Of a stretch of DNA of 64,000 nt, positions 48,987-57,559 are shown one piece after another; the stretch's first letter is position 1; each line of letters begins with the position of its first letter. The translations under genes were made by a program, and so were the position numbers. This stretch comes from Azospirillum formosense. GTDB lineage: Bacteria > Pseudomonadota > Alphaproteobacteria > Azospirillales > Azospirillaceae. The notes beneath the pieces were generated by a model. It did no database searches, was not told the DNA's origin, and saw nothing but the letters and a program-made list of their open reading frames with translations. The stretch lies in the NCBI RefSeq assembly GCF_040500525.1, contig NZ_CP159403.1, positions 139,001 through 203,000 of the forward strand. The letters are read 5' to 3'.

Positions 48987-50888
48987 ATGTCGGTCCTGGA
49001 CTCCGCCCTGCCGCCGCGCATCGCGCTGGTCGGCAACCCGAACTGCGGCAAGACCGCCCTGTTCAACGCGCTCACCGGCTCCCGCCAGAAGGTGGCCAAC
49101 TATCCCGGCGTCACCGTGGAACGGAAGATCGGGCATTTCGTCAGCCCGCTCGGCCGCCGCGTCCAGGTGATCGACCTGCCGGGCACCTACAGCCTGCGCG
49201 CCCGCTCTCCCGACGAGGAGGTGACCCGCGACGTCGTGCTGGGCCGCTTCTCGCACGAGGACAGTCCGGACCTGCTGGTCTGCGTCGCCGACGCCACCAA
49301 CCTGCGCCTGAATCTGCGGCTGGTGGTGGAGTTGAAGCGGCTGGGCCGCCCGATCATCCTTGCGCTGAACATGATGGACGCGGCGGAGAAGCGCGGCTGC
49401 CGCATCGACGCGGCGGCCCTGTCCGCGGCGCTCGGCGTGCCGGTGGTGCCGACCGTCGCCATCCGCCGCGGCGGCGTCCAGCCGCTGCTGGAACAGATCG
49501 ACGGCGCCATGGCCATGGCGTCCGATGCGGCGGCGGACGCGGCGGACAACGCCGCCCCCTGCGGCTGGAGCGAGCCCTCCTCGCGCGACCTGCGGGCCTA
49601 CCACCAGGAGGTCGAGGGGCTGCTGGCCGGCTGCGTGGCCGACGCCGGCCTGCCGCCGCTGGCGACCCGGCGGGTGGACGCGGTCCTCCTGCACCCGGTG
49701 TTCGGGCTGGCCTTCCTGTTCCTCGTGCTGTTCCTGATGTTCCAGGCGGTGTTCGCCTGGGCCGAGGCGCCGATGACCCTGATCGACGGCGCCGTCAGCG
49801 GGCTCAAGGACTGGGTGGCCGCCACCCTGCCGGACGGGGCGCTGCGCAGCCTGCTGACCGATGGGATCATCGCCGGGGTGGGCAGCGTGGTCATCTTCCT
49901 GCCGCAAATCCTCGTGCTGTTCTTCTTCATCCTGGTGCTGGAGGCGACCGGCTATCTCGCCCGCGCCGCCTTCCTGCTGGACCGGCTGATGGGCGGGGTG
50001 GGGCTGCACGGGCGGGCCTTCATCCCGCTGCTGTCCAGCTTCGCCTGCGCGGTGCCCGGCGTCATGGCCGCGCGCACCATCGAGAACCGGGCCGACCGGC
50101 TGGCGACCATCATGATCGCCCCGCTGATGACCTGCTCCGCCCGGCTGCCCGTCTACACGCTGCTGATCGCGGCCTTCGTGCCGGACCGCCCGCTGCTGGG
50201 CGGGCTGGTCGGGCTGCCGGGGCTGGTGATGTTCGCGCTCTACGCCGCCGGCATCCTGTCGGCGCTGGCCGTCGCCTTCGTGCTGAAGGGAACCGTGTTC
50301 AAGGGCGCGCGCGAGCCGCTGCTGATGGAGCTGCCGGCCTACCGCCTGCCCAACCCGCGCGACATCGCGCTGGGCCTGTTCGAGCGGGCCAAGGTCTTCC
50401 TGGCGCGGGCCGGCACGACGATCTTCGCGCTGATGATCGTCATGTGGTTCCTGGCGAGCTTCCCCGGCGCGCCGGAGGGGGCGACCGAGCCGGCCATCCA
50501 GTATTCCATCGCCGGCATGATCGGCCACGCGCTGGAACCGCTGCTGGCGCCCATCGGCTTCACTTGGCAGATCGCCGTGGCGCTGGTGCCGGGCATCGCG
50601 GCGCGCGAGGTGGCGGTGGGCGTGCTGGGCACCATCTACGCGCTGAGCGAGAGCGGCGACGCGCTGCAATCCTCGCTGGCCGGGGCGCTGGCCGCCTCCT
50701 GGAGCCTGCCGACCGCCCTGTCGCTGCTCGCCTGGTACGTCTTCGCCCCGCAATGCGTCGCCACCCTGTCGGTGGTGAAGCGGGAGACCAACGGCTGGTT
50801 CTGGCCGGCGGTGATGTTCGTCTACATGATCACGCTGGCCTACGGGGCGAGCTTCATCACCTACCGCGTCGCGTCTGCGCTGCTGTAA
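48987..50888 (+). CDS. feoB: Ferrous iron transporter FeoB
   Basis: Inner-membrane Fe2+ permease with an N-terminal G domain, 633 residues. G1 GNPNCGKTALFNALTG near 12-27, the FeoB switch NYPGVTVERKIG, G3 DLPGTYSLRARSPDEEV and G4 LNMMDAAEKRG; then two Gate domains with ATGYLARAAFLLDRLMGGVG, SFACAVPGVMAARTIENR (conserved Cys) and a C-terminal FAPQCVATLSVVKRETNGW. Somewhat shorter than the E. coli protein but complete. With feoA and a Cys-rich small protein it forms a standard feo operon. Confidence 0.96.
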   Translation: MSVLDSALPPRIALVGNPNCGKTALFNALTGSRQKVANYPGVTVERKIGHFVSPLGRRVQVIDLPGTYSLRARSPDEEVTRDVVLGRFSHEDSPDLLVCVADATNLRLNLRLVVELKRLGRPIILALNMMDAAEKRGCRIDAAALSAALGVPVVPTVAIRRGGVQPLLEQIDGAMAMASDAAADAADNAAPCGWSEPSSRDLRAYHQEVEGLLAGCVADAGLPPLATRRVDAVLLHPVFGLAFLFLVLFLMFQAVFAWAEAPMTLIDGAVSGLKDWVAATLPDGALRSLLTDGIIAGVGSVVIFLPQILVLFFFILVLEATGYLARAAFLLDRLMGGVGLHGRAFIPLLSSFACAVPGVMAARTIENRADRLATIMIAPLMTCSARLPVYTLLIAAFVPDRPLLGGLVGLPGLVMFALYAAGILSALAVAFVLKGTVFKGAREPLLMELPAYRLPNPRDIALGLFERAKVFLARAGTTIFALMIVMWFLASFPGAPEGATEPAIQYSIAGMIGHALEPLLAPIGFTWQIAVALVPGIAAREVAVGVLGTIYALSESGDALQSSLAGALAASWSLPTALSLLAWYVFAPQCVATLSVVKRETNGWFWPAVMFVYMITLAYGASFITYRVASALL

Positions 50889-50908
50889 GGGAAGGGGAGG
50901 GCAGAGCC

Positions 50909-51091
50909 ATGTGGCAGGATCTGCTGGTCGCGGTGGTGGTGGCGCTGGCCGCGGCGTGGACGGTGTGGCGGGTGATCCTTCCGGCCGGGCTGCGCGCCCG
51001 CCTGCTGGGTCGCGCCGCGCCGAAGGGCGCCGGTTGCGGCGGCGGGTGCAAGGGCTGCGGCCCGGCGGGCGGCGGTTCGAGCTGCCATTGA
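50909..51091 (+). CDS. FeoB-associated Cys-rich membrane protein
   Basis: A 60-residue protein with one N-terminal helix (WQDLLVAVVVALAAAWTVW) and a glycine/cysteine-rich tail (CGGGCKGCGPAGGGSSCH) with four cysteines. This matches the small FeoB-associated proteins often found after feoB, where they may handle iron or stabilise the pore. It starts 20 bases after feoB with GGGGAGGG upstream. Sometimes called FeoC-like, but it is not the winged-helix FeoC of enterobacteria. Confidence 0.85.
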   Translation: MWQDLLVAVVVALAAAWTVWRVILPAGLRARLLGRAAPKGAGCGGGCKGCGPAGGGSSCH

Positions 51092-51101
51092 GCGGGGGCG
51101 T

Positions 51102-52745
51102 CTACAGGGCCGGGACGCGGGCGGCGCCCCTCTTGACCGCGTACATGGCCTGATCGGCGTGGACGATGAGCTGCTGGGAATCGCGCCCGTCCTGCGGGAA
51201 GACCGCGACGCCGATCGACAGGGTGGGCGTCAGCCGAAGTCCGTCGATCAGGATGGGCTCCTCCAGCGCCGCCCGGCACTTGTCGGCGACGGTCTCCGCC
51301 CCGGCGCGGCTCGCCTCCACCTCCAGGATGATCGCGAACTCGTCGCCGCCGATGCGGGCGATCAGGTCGGACTTGCGCAGCAGGCCGGAGAGGCGGCGCG
51401 CGACCGCGCGCAGAACCTCGTCGCCCCGGCTGTGGCCATGGGTGTCGTTGATCGGCTTGAAGCCGTCCAGATCGATGTAGAGCAGGGCGAACGGGGTGCC
51501 GCCGCGCTCCGCGCGGTCGATGGCCTGCCGCAGCCGCTCGTGGAACATGGCGCGGTTGGGCAGGCCGGTGAGCGCGTCGTGGTGGGCCATGTGGGCCATC
51601 CGCGCCTCGCTGGCCCGCAGCGCGGCCTCCTGCTCCCGCAGCTTGCCCAGCAGGTAGTTGAAGCCCTGCGCCAGTTCCCCGACCTCGTCCATGCGGCGGA
51701 CCGGCAGCGGCGCCAGCTCGACATGCCCGTCGGCCATCTGGTGCATCCGCCGCGCCGCCTCGGTCAGCGGGCGGAAGAAGCGGCGCATGCCGACGAACAG
51801 AACGGTCACGGCGAAGGCGGCGATCATCAGGCTGTTGGTGATGATGAAGGTCTGCAGATCCCGCACCCCTTCGAAGGCTTCCGCCGTGGGCAGCCGGGCG
51901 ACCAGGAACCAGCCCGCCGTCGGGACGGAGGCGATGGCGGACAGCTCCTCCACCCCCGCCGCGTTGACGGTGATCCCGGTGCCGCGGTAGCCGGCCATGG
52001 CGCGGTCGTGCAGCGGGTTCACGCCGTCCGGCGGGGTGGCGGTCAGGATCATCTCGTGATCGCTGGCCGAAACGAACAGCTTGTCCCAGGGGGACACCAG
52101 CAGGAACCCGCCGCTGCGCCCGATGCGGTTTCCCTGCACCAGATTGAGGAAGCCGGGCGACGACAGGGCCGTGGCGCCGGCCAGAACCGCGATCGGGACT
52201 CCGGCCGGATCGGTGACCGCCATCGCCATGACCACCATCGGCTCCCCGTCGATGATGGCGCGGGCGGGCCGCCCGATCACCGGCTCCCGCGAGGCCAGCG
52301 CCGCCCGGAACCAGTCGCGCTCCGACACGTCGAAATCCGGCGGGCGGAGCCGTTCCGGATAATCGGCCATCACCTTGCGGCCGTCCGGCCGGACGACCAC
52401 CAGCCCGCGCGAGAACAGGGGCGCGATCTCCTGGTGCCGCTTCAGCCAGTCCCGCAGGGCCATGGGGTCGTCGAGCATCGCCGGCGGCAGGCTTCCGGCG
52501 GCACGGCGCAGGAGGTCGAGCCGCGCCTTGATCTTCTCGTCGATGTCGTGGGCGACGTAGGTGGCCGTCGACTGCTGCTGCGACGACGTAAGATTGTTGA
52601 TCTTGTCTTCCAAGAAAGCGGACAGGACCCAGATGCGCGCGCAGGCGCCGACCAAGACCAGCGCTAGTCCAAACAGCATAAGACGTACGATGATGCTGCG
52701 GCTCTGCCGGCGCAGTTCATCGGCCACGGCGACAAGCATCCGCAA
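51102..52745 (-). CDS. Diguanylate cyclase with periplasmic Cache-like sensor
   Basis: A 547-residue inner-membrane protein making cyclic di-GMP. Helix about 19-42, a large periplasmic double-Cache-like sensor about 43-300 (SERDWFRAALASREPVIGRP, GGFLLVSPWDKLFVSASD), second helix about 308-328, HAMP (RRFFRPLTEAARRMHQMADG) and GGDEF domain from about 385 (HDALTGLPNRAMFHERLRQA, YIDLDGFKPINDTHGHSRGD, RIGGDEFAIILEV). The intact GGDEF suggests activity; the I-site RxxD (R-K-S-D) about five residues before is also seen. The stimulus is unknown. Convergent with the feo operon, 10 bases between stops. Confidence 0.93.
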   Translation of the reverse strand: MRMLVAVADELRRQSRSIIVRLMLFGLALVLVGACARIWVLSAFLEDKINNLTSSQQQSTATYVAHDIDEKIKARLDLLRRAAGSLPPAMLDDPMALRDWLKRHQEIAPLFSRGLVVVRPDGRKVMADYPERLRPPDFDVSERDWFRAALASREPVIGRPARAIIDGEPMVVMAMAVTDPAGVPIAVLAGATALSSPGFLNLVQGNRIGRSGGFLLVSPWDKLFVSASDHEMILTATPPDGVNPLHDRAMAGYRGTGITVNAAGVEELSAIASVPTAGWFLVARLPTAEAFEGVRDLQTFIITNSLMIAAFAVTVLFVGMRRFFRPLTEAARRMHQMADGHVELAPLPVRRMDEVGELAQGFNYLLGKLREQEAALRASEARMAHMAHHDALTGLPNRAMFHERLRQAIDRAERGGTPFALLYIDLDGFKPINDTHGHSRGDEVLRAVARRLSGLLRKSDLIARIGGDEFAIILEVEASRAGAETVADKCRAALEEPILIDGLRLTPTLSIGVAVFPQDGRDSQQLIVHADQAMYAVKRGAARVPAL

Positions 52746-53096
52746 GCTCTACTCCTCCAAGAAACCGTTTTCTTATTTCCCAGATGGATAGGCTTGGTGC
52801 CCACCGTCAGCCGAAGATAAACGATGCCGCGCCCGTCCGGAAGTCCGAAAGGGTTCCAAAACCCAAGCAAAGGCGCTGGAACTGATTGAAAAAACGTAAT
52901 ATTTCCACCGTTAAGCGAAAAATGCCGACATCGGCTCGCGTCTCTTGCCTGTTGGTGATAACAAAGCACACGGCTGATCGAGGCGGCCGGACGAGGTAAC
53001 CGGACAAGGCGGTGAAACGCGCCGCTGTCCGGCGGTCCGCCGTCCCGTCCTCGCATTTCCTGTCTTCGAGTTTGCTGTCCGATCCGGAGCGCCGAC
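52746..53096. other. Divergent intergenic region, 351 bases
   Basis: Between the diguanylate cyclase (minus) and the glycosyltransferase genes (plus). Locally AT-richer around 52740-52790 and 52880-52930, where promoters are likely. No repeats, RNA gene or convincing operator were found. Confidence 0.55.
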
Positions 53097-54663
53097 ATGC
53101 CGAACGATTCCAGCCGTGCCGCCGCTCTTCTCCCCGCGGTTGCGGCACGCCTGTGCGGACCCGCGGGCACCGGGGAGGATCTGAAGGCCATCGCCGACGT
53201 CTGCGAGGAGGCGCGGGCCGCGGGGCTGGGCGCCGATCCGGTGCTGATGGCCGCGCTGGACAGCGCGGTCGCGGGCGCCGATCCGATCCTGCGGGAATCC
53301 GCGCTGGCCCACATCTCCGGCGACCTGCGGCGCTTCGCCCGCATCCTCGACATGGTCGAGCATGTGCTGGATTTGGCGCCGCTGGAGGGCGTCAACCAGA
53401 TCTACTGGTCGATGCAGCGGCAGATCTTTCTGACGCGCATGGACGCGGCGAGCCAGCCCGACTTCTTCACCAACAGGCTCTTCCCCTTCTACGAACGCTT
53501 CCTGGGCGAGGTGGCGCGGCGCCTGGATCTGCGCCCGGCCCCGCGGCCCGCCGGGGCGCCGGCCACCGGGCGAGTGGCGATGGTCACCAACCAGCTTCTG
53601 TCCGCGTATCACCAGCCGTCCCGCGACCTTCTGCGGCAGGCGGCCCTTCTGCAGGGGGGCGCCGGGCGGGAGGTGCTGATCCTCAACACCAACATGATGC
53701 CGGACCGCTACCACAGCTCCTTCGTCCCGCCCTTCGCCGCGGCCATCGAGGCGCAGTTGGACGGCGAGCAGTTCATCGCCTTCGAGGACCAGCGCTTCCG
53801 CCTGGTCTCCTCGGTGGAGCCGGGGCTGACGGCGGGCAAGCTCAAGGGCTTCCTGGCGGCGGTCGAGGCGTTCGATCCGGACGTGGTGATCGGCTTCGGC
53901 GGGTCCGTGCTGCTGGCCGACCTGCTGGGAGCGGCGCGGCCGCTGCTGTGCATCCCGACGACCACCGGCACGCCCGTCTCGCTGGCCGACATCGCGCTGG
54001 ATTTCGGCGGCACCGCCCCGCCGCCCGAAGGGGGCCGCTTCGCCCGGGCGTGGCGGCCGTTCCGCCTGGGCCTGTCGCTGCGCCCGGACGACGGCGCGTC
54101 CCCCGCCGCCCGCCTGGATTTCGGCATTCCCGAGGACGCCTTTCCCTGCGTGGTGATCGGCAACCGTCTGGACGCCGAGGTGGGGGCGGAGTTCCTCGCC
54201 CTTCTGGAGCGGCTTCTCGACGCCATCCCGCGGGCCGTCGTGCTGTTCGCCGGTGACGCCGGGGCGTTGCCCGGACGGCTCGCCGCCTCCCGCCACGCCG
54301 GACGGCTGCGCAGCCTGGGCTGGGTGGAGCGGATGGACGGGCTGCTGGGGCTGTGCGGCCTCTGCCTGAACCCGCGCCGCACCGGCGGCGGGGCGAGCGC
54401 GGCGCAGGCCCTGGCGGCGGGCGTGCCGATCCTGTCCTTTCCCGGCGGTGACGTGGCGAGCGTCGCCGGGCCGGATTTCCTGGTGACGGACGAGGACGCC
54501 TTCATCGCGCGGGCGGCGGCGCTGGCCTCCGCTCCGGAGCGGCTGGAGCAGGCCCGGGCCGCCGCCCGCGCCCGCTTCGCGGTGGTCCGGGGGGGGGGGC
54601 GACGCCGCGCGTCTCGCCGCCCTGCTGGACGAGGCCGTGGCCCTGCACCGGCCGCGGGCGTGA
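53097..54663 (+). CDS. Glycosyltransferase-like protein, frame interrupted at an 11-G tract
   Basis: About 521 residues if one G is removed from the tract at 54589-54599. The N-terminal third is helical (ALAHISGDLRRFARILDMVE, NQIYWSMQRQIFLTR). The middle has VAMVTNQLLSAYHQPSRDLL and VVIGFGGSVLLADLLGAARP. The C-terminal part looks like a GT-B donor domain (FPCVVIGNRLDAEV, LGWVERMDGLLGLCGLCLNP, RTGGGASAAQALAAGVPILS). Past the tract the other frame reads DAARLAALLDEAVALHRPRA then TGA at 54661, a far better ending than the frame that runs on. As written, the frame continues into the next gene (to 55940, 947 residues). Sequencing error and true phase variation are both possible. Confidence 0.7.
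54589..54599. repeat. Homopolymer of 11 G inside a coding region
   Basis: An uninterrupted run of 11 G near the 3' end of the first glycosyltransferase gene. With 10 G the gene would stop at 54663, 11 bases before the next start; with 11 G both genes form one frame. Such tracts are slippage-prone and also error-prone in assemblies. Confidence 0.9.
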
Positions 54664-54674
54664 GAGAGGTGGCG

Positions 54675-55940
54675 ATGCGTGTGCTTCTCTGCGGGCAGGG
54701 AACGTCCGAAATCCTCTGGTCCATCCACGCCGCCCTGGTCGCGCTGGGCCATGAGTCGGTGCTGGCGCTTCCCGACATCTCGCAGGAGGTGATCGACCGG
54801 CCGATCGACGCCATCCTCGCGCTGAACCTGTTCGAGATCCCGCGCGACACGGTGGAGATGCTGAGCGCCTATGTGGCGTCCTTCGGCACGCGCCCGGCCA
54901 TCGTCCACATCTGCCTGAAGCATCCGCTGGAGGAGATCGGCGCCGCCACCCCCGCGGCGGTGGCGGAGGCGGACCGCTGGATGGAGCGCTGGAACGTCCG
55001 GATGTGGTGCATGTGCCCCGGCGTGGCGGAGCAGTGCGGGCGGCTGGGCCTGACGCGGGTGTTTCACGCTCCGCTGGGGGTGCATCCCTGGATCTGCGCC
55101 CTGCGGGACGGCGACGGTACGGTGCATCTCTACAAGCGCTGGATGTCCCTGGCCGATCCCGGATTGGTCCGCCACCCCTACCGCGTCATGACCGGGGAGG
55201 CCGGGGACCGGGACGAGACGCCGCTGGTCGCCGGGCGCTTCGTCTATCTCGGCCAGGGCTGCCCGCCGGCGGAGCCCGGCAACTCCGCTGTTGGGCCCGC
55301 GGTCCGGCGCGCCGCCGAAACCGTCGCCGAGGCGATGCGCGCCCGGCCGGCGCTGCACCGGACGGCGGCCATGGACCTGTGCGGTCTGGCCGGGCCGTCC
55401 GCCGATCCCGCCTGGACGCTGGCGTTCAACCGGGCCTTCGCCGCGGCCTTCGCGGTGGAGAACCGCCGGCGCTTCGCCGCCGCCCTGCGCGACGCCTTCG
55501 GGGAGGCTTTCGCCCTGTGGGGGAACGGCTGGGACCGGCACGGCATCGCGGCGCATCCGGTCTCCCCGCAGCCGCGCACCCTCTATCACGAGGCCGCGGC
55601 CTGCCTGGATTTCGGAAGCCTCGCCTACGACACCGCCATTTTCCCGCGCACCCTGGAAATCCTGAAACGCGACGGCCTGCTGGTGAGCTGGCGGCACGCC
55701 GACAGCGACCGTCTGTTCGGCCCCGTCGCGGCCGACCTGAGCTTCGGCGACGGCGCGGAGGCCGTGCAGCGGCTGGCGGCGTTGCGGGACGACCCGGATC
55801 GCCGGGCGCGGCTGCGGGCCGCCCATCGGGACTGGGTGTTCGACCGGCTGTCGCTGGAACGCGTCCTTCCCGTCGTGCTGGCGGACGGATGGCCGCCCTC
55901 CCCCCATACGCTGTCCCAGCCCACCGATACCTCCGTATAG
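54675..55940 (+). CDS. Glycosyltransferase family 1-like (CgeB-type) protein
   Basis: A 421-residue protein starting MRVLLCGQGTSEILWSIHAA at an ATG preceded by GAGAGAGGTGG. The N-terminal half has IHAALVALGHESVLALPDIS and TRPAIVHICLKHPLEEIGAA. The C-terminal half shows LYHEAAACLDFGSLAYDTAI, FPRTLEILKRDGLLVSWRHA and DDPDRRARLRAAHRDWVFDR, the donor-side pattern of Glyco_trans_1_2/CgeB-like enzymes. Probably adds sugars to a surface polymer or flagellin together with the preceding protein. In this sequence its frame is continuous with the upstream gene. Confidence 0.78.
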   Translation: MRVLLCGQGTSEILWSIHAALVALGHESVLALPDISQEVIDRPIDAILALNLFEIPRDTVEMLSAYVASFGTRPAIVHICLKHPLEEIGAATPAAVAEADRWMERWNVRMWCMCPGVAEQCGRLGLTRVFHAPLGVHPWICALRDGDGTVHLYKRWMSLADPGLVRHPYRVMTGEAGDRDETPLVAGRFVYLGQGCPPAEPGNSAVGPAVRRAAETVAEAMRARPALHRTAAMDLCGLAGPSADPAWTLAFNRAFAAAFAVENRRRFAAALRDAFGEAFALWGNGWDRHGIAAHPVSPQPRTLYHEAAACLDFGSLAYDTAIFPRTLEILKRDGLLVSWRHADSDRLFGPVAADLSFGDGAEAVQRLAALRDDPDRRARLRAAHRDWVFDRLSLERVLPVVLADGWPPSPHTLSQPTDTSV

Positions 55941-56066
55941 TTCCCAGGCCGGCCCGCCTCCGGCACTGTTGTGGCGAAGTCGAGTCCCGCGTCGCCCACG
56001 GACAGGCCGGTGTCGGCCTTCCCCTCGCGCCGCGGATCCTTCGCGCGTCCAAAAAAGGAGGGGGTT

Positions 56067-56891
56067 TTGAGCACGATTTCCACCAAGGACGGCACCCGCA
56101 TCTTCTACAAGGATTGGGGCAGCGGGCAGCCGGTGGTCTTCTCGCACGGATGGCCGCTCAGCGCCGACGCCTGGGACGGGCAGATGCTGTTCTTCGGCCA
56201 GCAGGGCTATCGGGTCATCGCCCACGACCGGCGCAGCCACGGCCGGTCCGACCAGACCTGGACCGGCAACCACATGGACCAGTACGCCGACGATCTGGCC
56301 GAACTGCTCGACGCGCTGGACGTGCGCGACGCGGTGATGATCGGCCATTCGACCGGCGGCGGCGAGGTCGCCCGCTACATCGGGCGCCACGGCACCGGGC
56401 GGGTCGCCAAGGCCGTGCTGGTCGGGGCGGTGCCGCCGATCATGCTGAAGACGGCGGCCAACCCCGGCGGCCTGCCGATGGAGGTCTTCGACGGCATCCG
56501 CAAGGGCACCTACGACGACCGGGCGCAGTTCTTCCTCGACCTGACCATGCCCTTCTACGGCTTCAACCGCGACGGGGCGAAGGTGTCGGAGGGGCTGCGG
56601 CACTCCTTCTGGCTCCAGGGCATGATGGCCGGGATCAAGGGCGCCTACGACTGCATCCAGCAATTCTCGGAAACCGACTTCACCGAGGACCTGAAAAAGA
56701 TGGCGGTCCCGACGCTGCTCATCCACGGCGACGACGACCAGATCGTGCCCATCGACGCGGCCGCCCGCCGCGCCGTGGAGATCGCGCCGCAGGCGACGCT
56801 CAAGGTTTACGAGGGGGCGCCGCACGGCCTGACGGCCACCCACCAGGACCGCTTCAACGCCGACGTGCTGGCCTTCATCAAGGGGGCGTAG
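56067..56891 (+). CDS. Alpha/beta hydrolase (non-heme chloroperoxidase-like)
   Basis: A 274-residue hydrolase. The start is a TTG at 56067 preceded by AAGGAGG; it gives [20 protein letters not shown], the standard N-terminus. Motifs: [18 protein letters not shown] (oxyanion HGWP), [35 protein letters not shown] with nucleophile Ser (about 96), [16 protein letters not shown] with the Asp and [10 protein letters not shown] with His. Family members are perhydrolase/haloperoxidase or esterase enzymes. Beside the MASE4/FixJ pair and the isochorismatase-amidohydrolase operon, with which such hydrolases often co-occur. Confidence 0.9.
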   Translation: MSTISTKDGTRIFYKDWGSGQPVVFSHGWPLSADAWDGQMLFFGQQGYRVIAHDRRSHGRSDQTWTGNHMDQYADDLAELLDALDVRDAVMIGHSTGGGEVARYIGRHGTGRVAKAVLVGAVPPIMLKTAANPGGLPMEVFDGIRKGTYDDRAQFFLDLTMPFYGFNRDGAKVSEGLRHSFWLQGMMAGIKGAYDCIQQFSETDFTEDLKKMAVPTLLIHGDDDQIVPIDAAARRAVEIAPQATLKVYEGAPHGLTATHQDRFNADVLAFIKGA

Positions 56892-56902
56892 GCAAGGACC
56901 GC

Positions 56903-57559
56903 TCAGGCGTCGCCGGCGAGGGTCACCTTGTCGGCGATGCGCACCAGATCGGGCAGGGACCGCGCCTGCATCTTGCGCATCACGCTGGCGCGGTGGACCT
57001 TCACGGTGATCTCGCTGAGCTGCAGCTCGGCGGCGATCTGCTTGTTGAGCTGCCCGGCGGCGACGAGCCGCATCACCTCCCGCTCGCGCGGGGTCAGGCT
57101 GCGGAACCGCTCGCGCAGGTCGCACAGCGCGTCCAGGGCGCGGCGGCGGTCGCGGTCGCGCTCGATGCCGGTGTGGACGGCGTCGATCAGATCCTGGTCG
57201 CGGAACGGCTTGGCGAGGAACTCCACGGCCCCCGCCTTCATCGCCGTCACCGACATGGGAATGTCGCCGTGGCCGGTGATGAAGACGACCGGCAGACGGC
57301 TGTCCGTCCCGCTCAGCTCGCGTTGGAACTCCAGCCCGCTCTGGCCGGGCAGCCGCACGTCGAGCACGAGGCAGCCCGGCGCGTCGGGCAGGCGCTGCTG
57401 CAGGAACTCCTGCGCCGAGGCGAAGGGCAGGGCGGTCAGCCCGACCGAGCGCAGCAGGCTGACCAGCGAGTCCCTGATCGAGGGATCGTCGTCGATGATG
57501 GCGACGAAGGGCGTTTCCACGGGTATGGCGGACCGGTCGGAGAGGGAGCGGTCGGTCAT
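56903..57559 (-). CDS. FixJ/LuxR-type response regulator
   Basis: A 218-residue regulator. Receiver with acidic residues IIDDDPSIRD, phospho-acceptor Asp67 (VLDVRLPGQSG), FITGHGDIPMSV and the conserved Lys in LAKPFRDQDL; then a C-terminal LuxR HTH: SLTPREREVMRLVAAGQLNK, QIAAELQLSEITVKVHRASV and MRKMQARSLPDLVRI. The start overlaps the kinase gene by 4 bases (ATGA), so the pair is co-translated. Convergent with the hydrolase gene. Confidence 0.93.
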   Translation of the reverse strand: MTDRSLSDRSAIPVETPFVAIIDDDPSIRDSLVSLLRSVGLTALPFASAQEFLQQRLPDAPGCLVLDVRLPGQSGLEFQRELSGTDSRLPVVFITGHGDIPMSVTAMKAGAVEFLAKPFRDQDLIDAVHTGIERDRDRRRALDALCDLRERFRSLTPREREVMRLVAAGQLNKQIAAELQLSEITVKVHRASVMRKMQARSLPDLVRIADKVTLAGDA

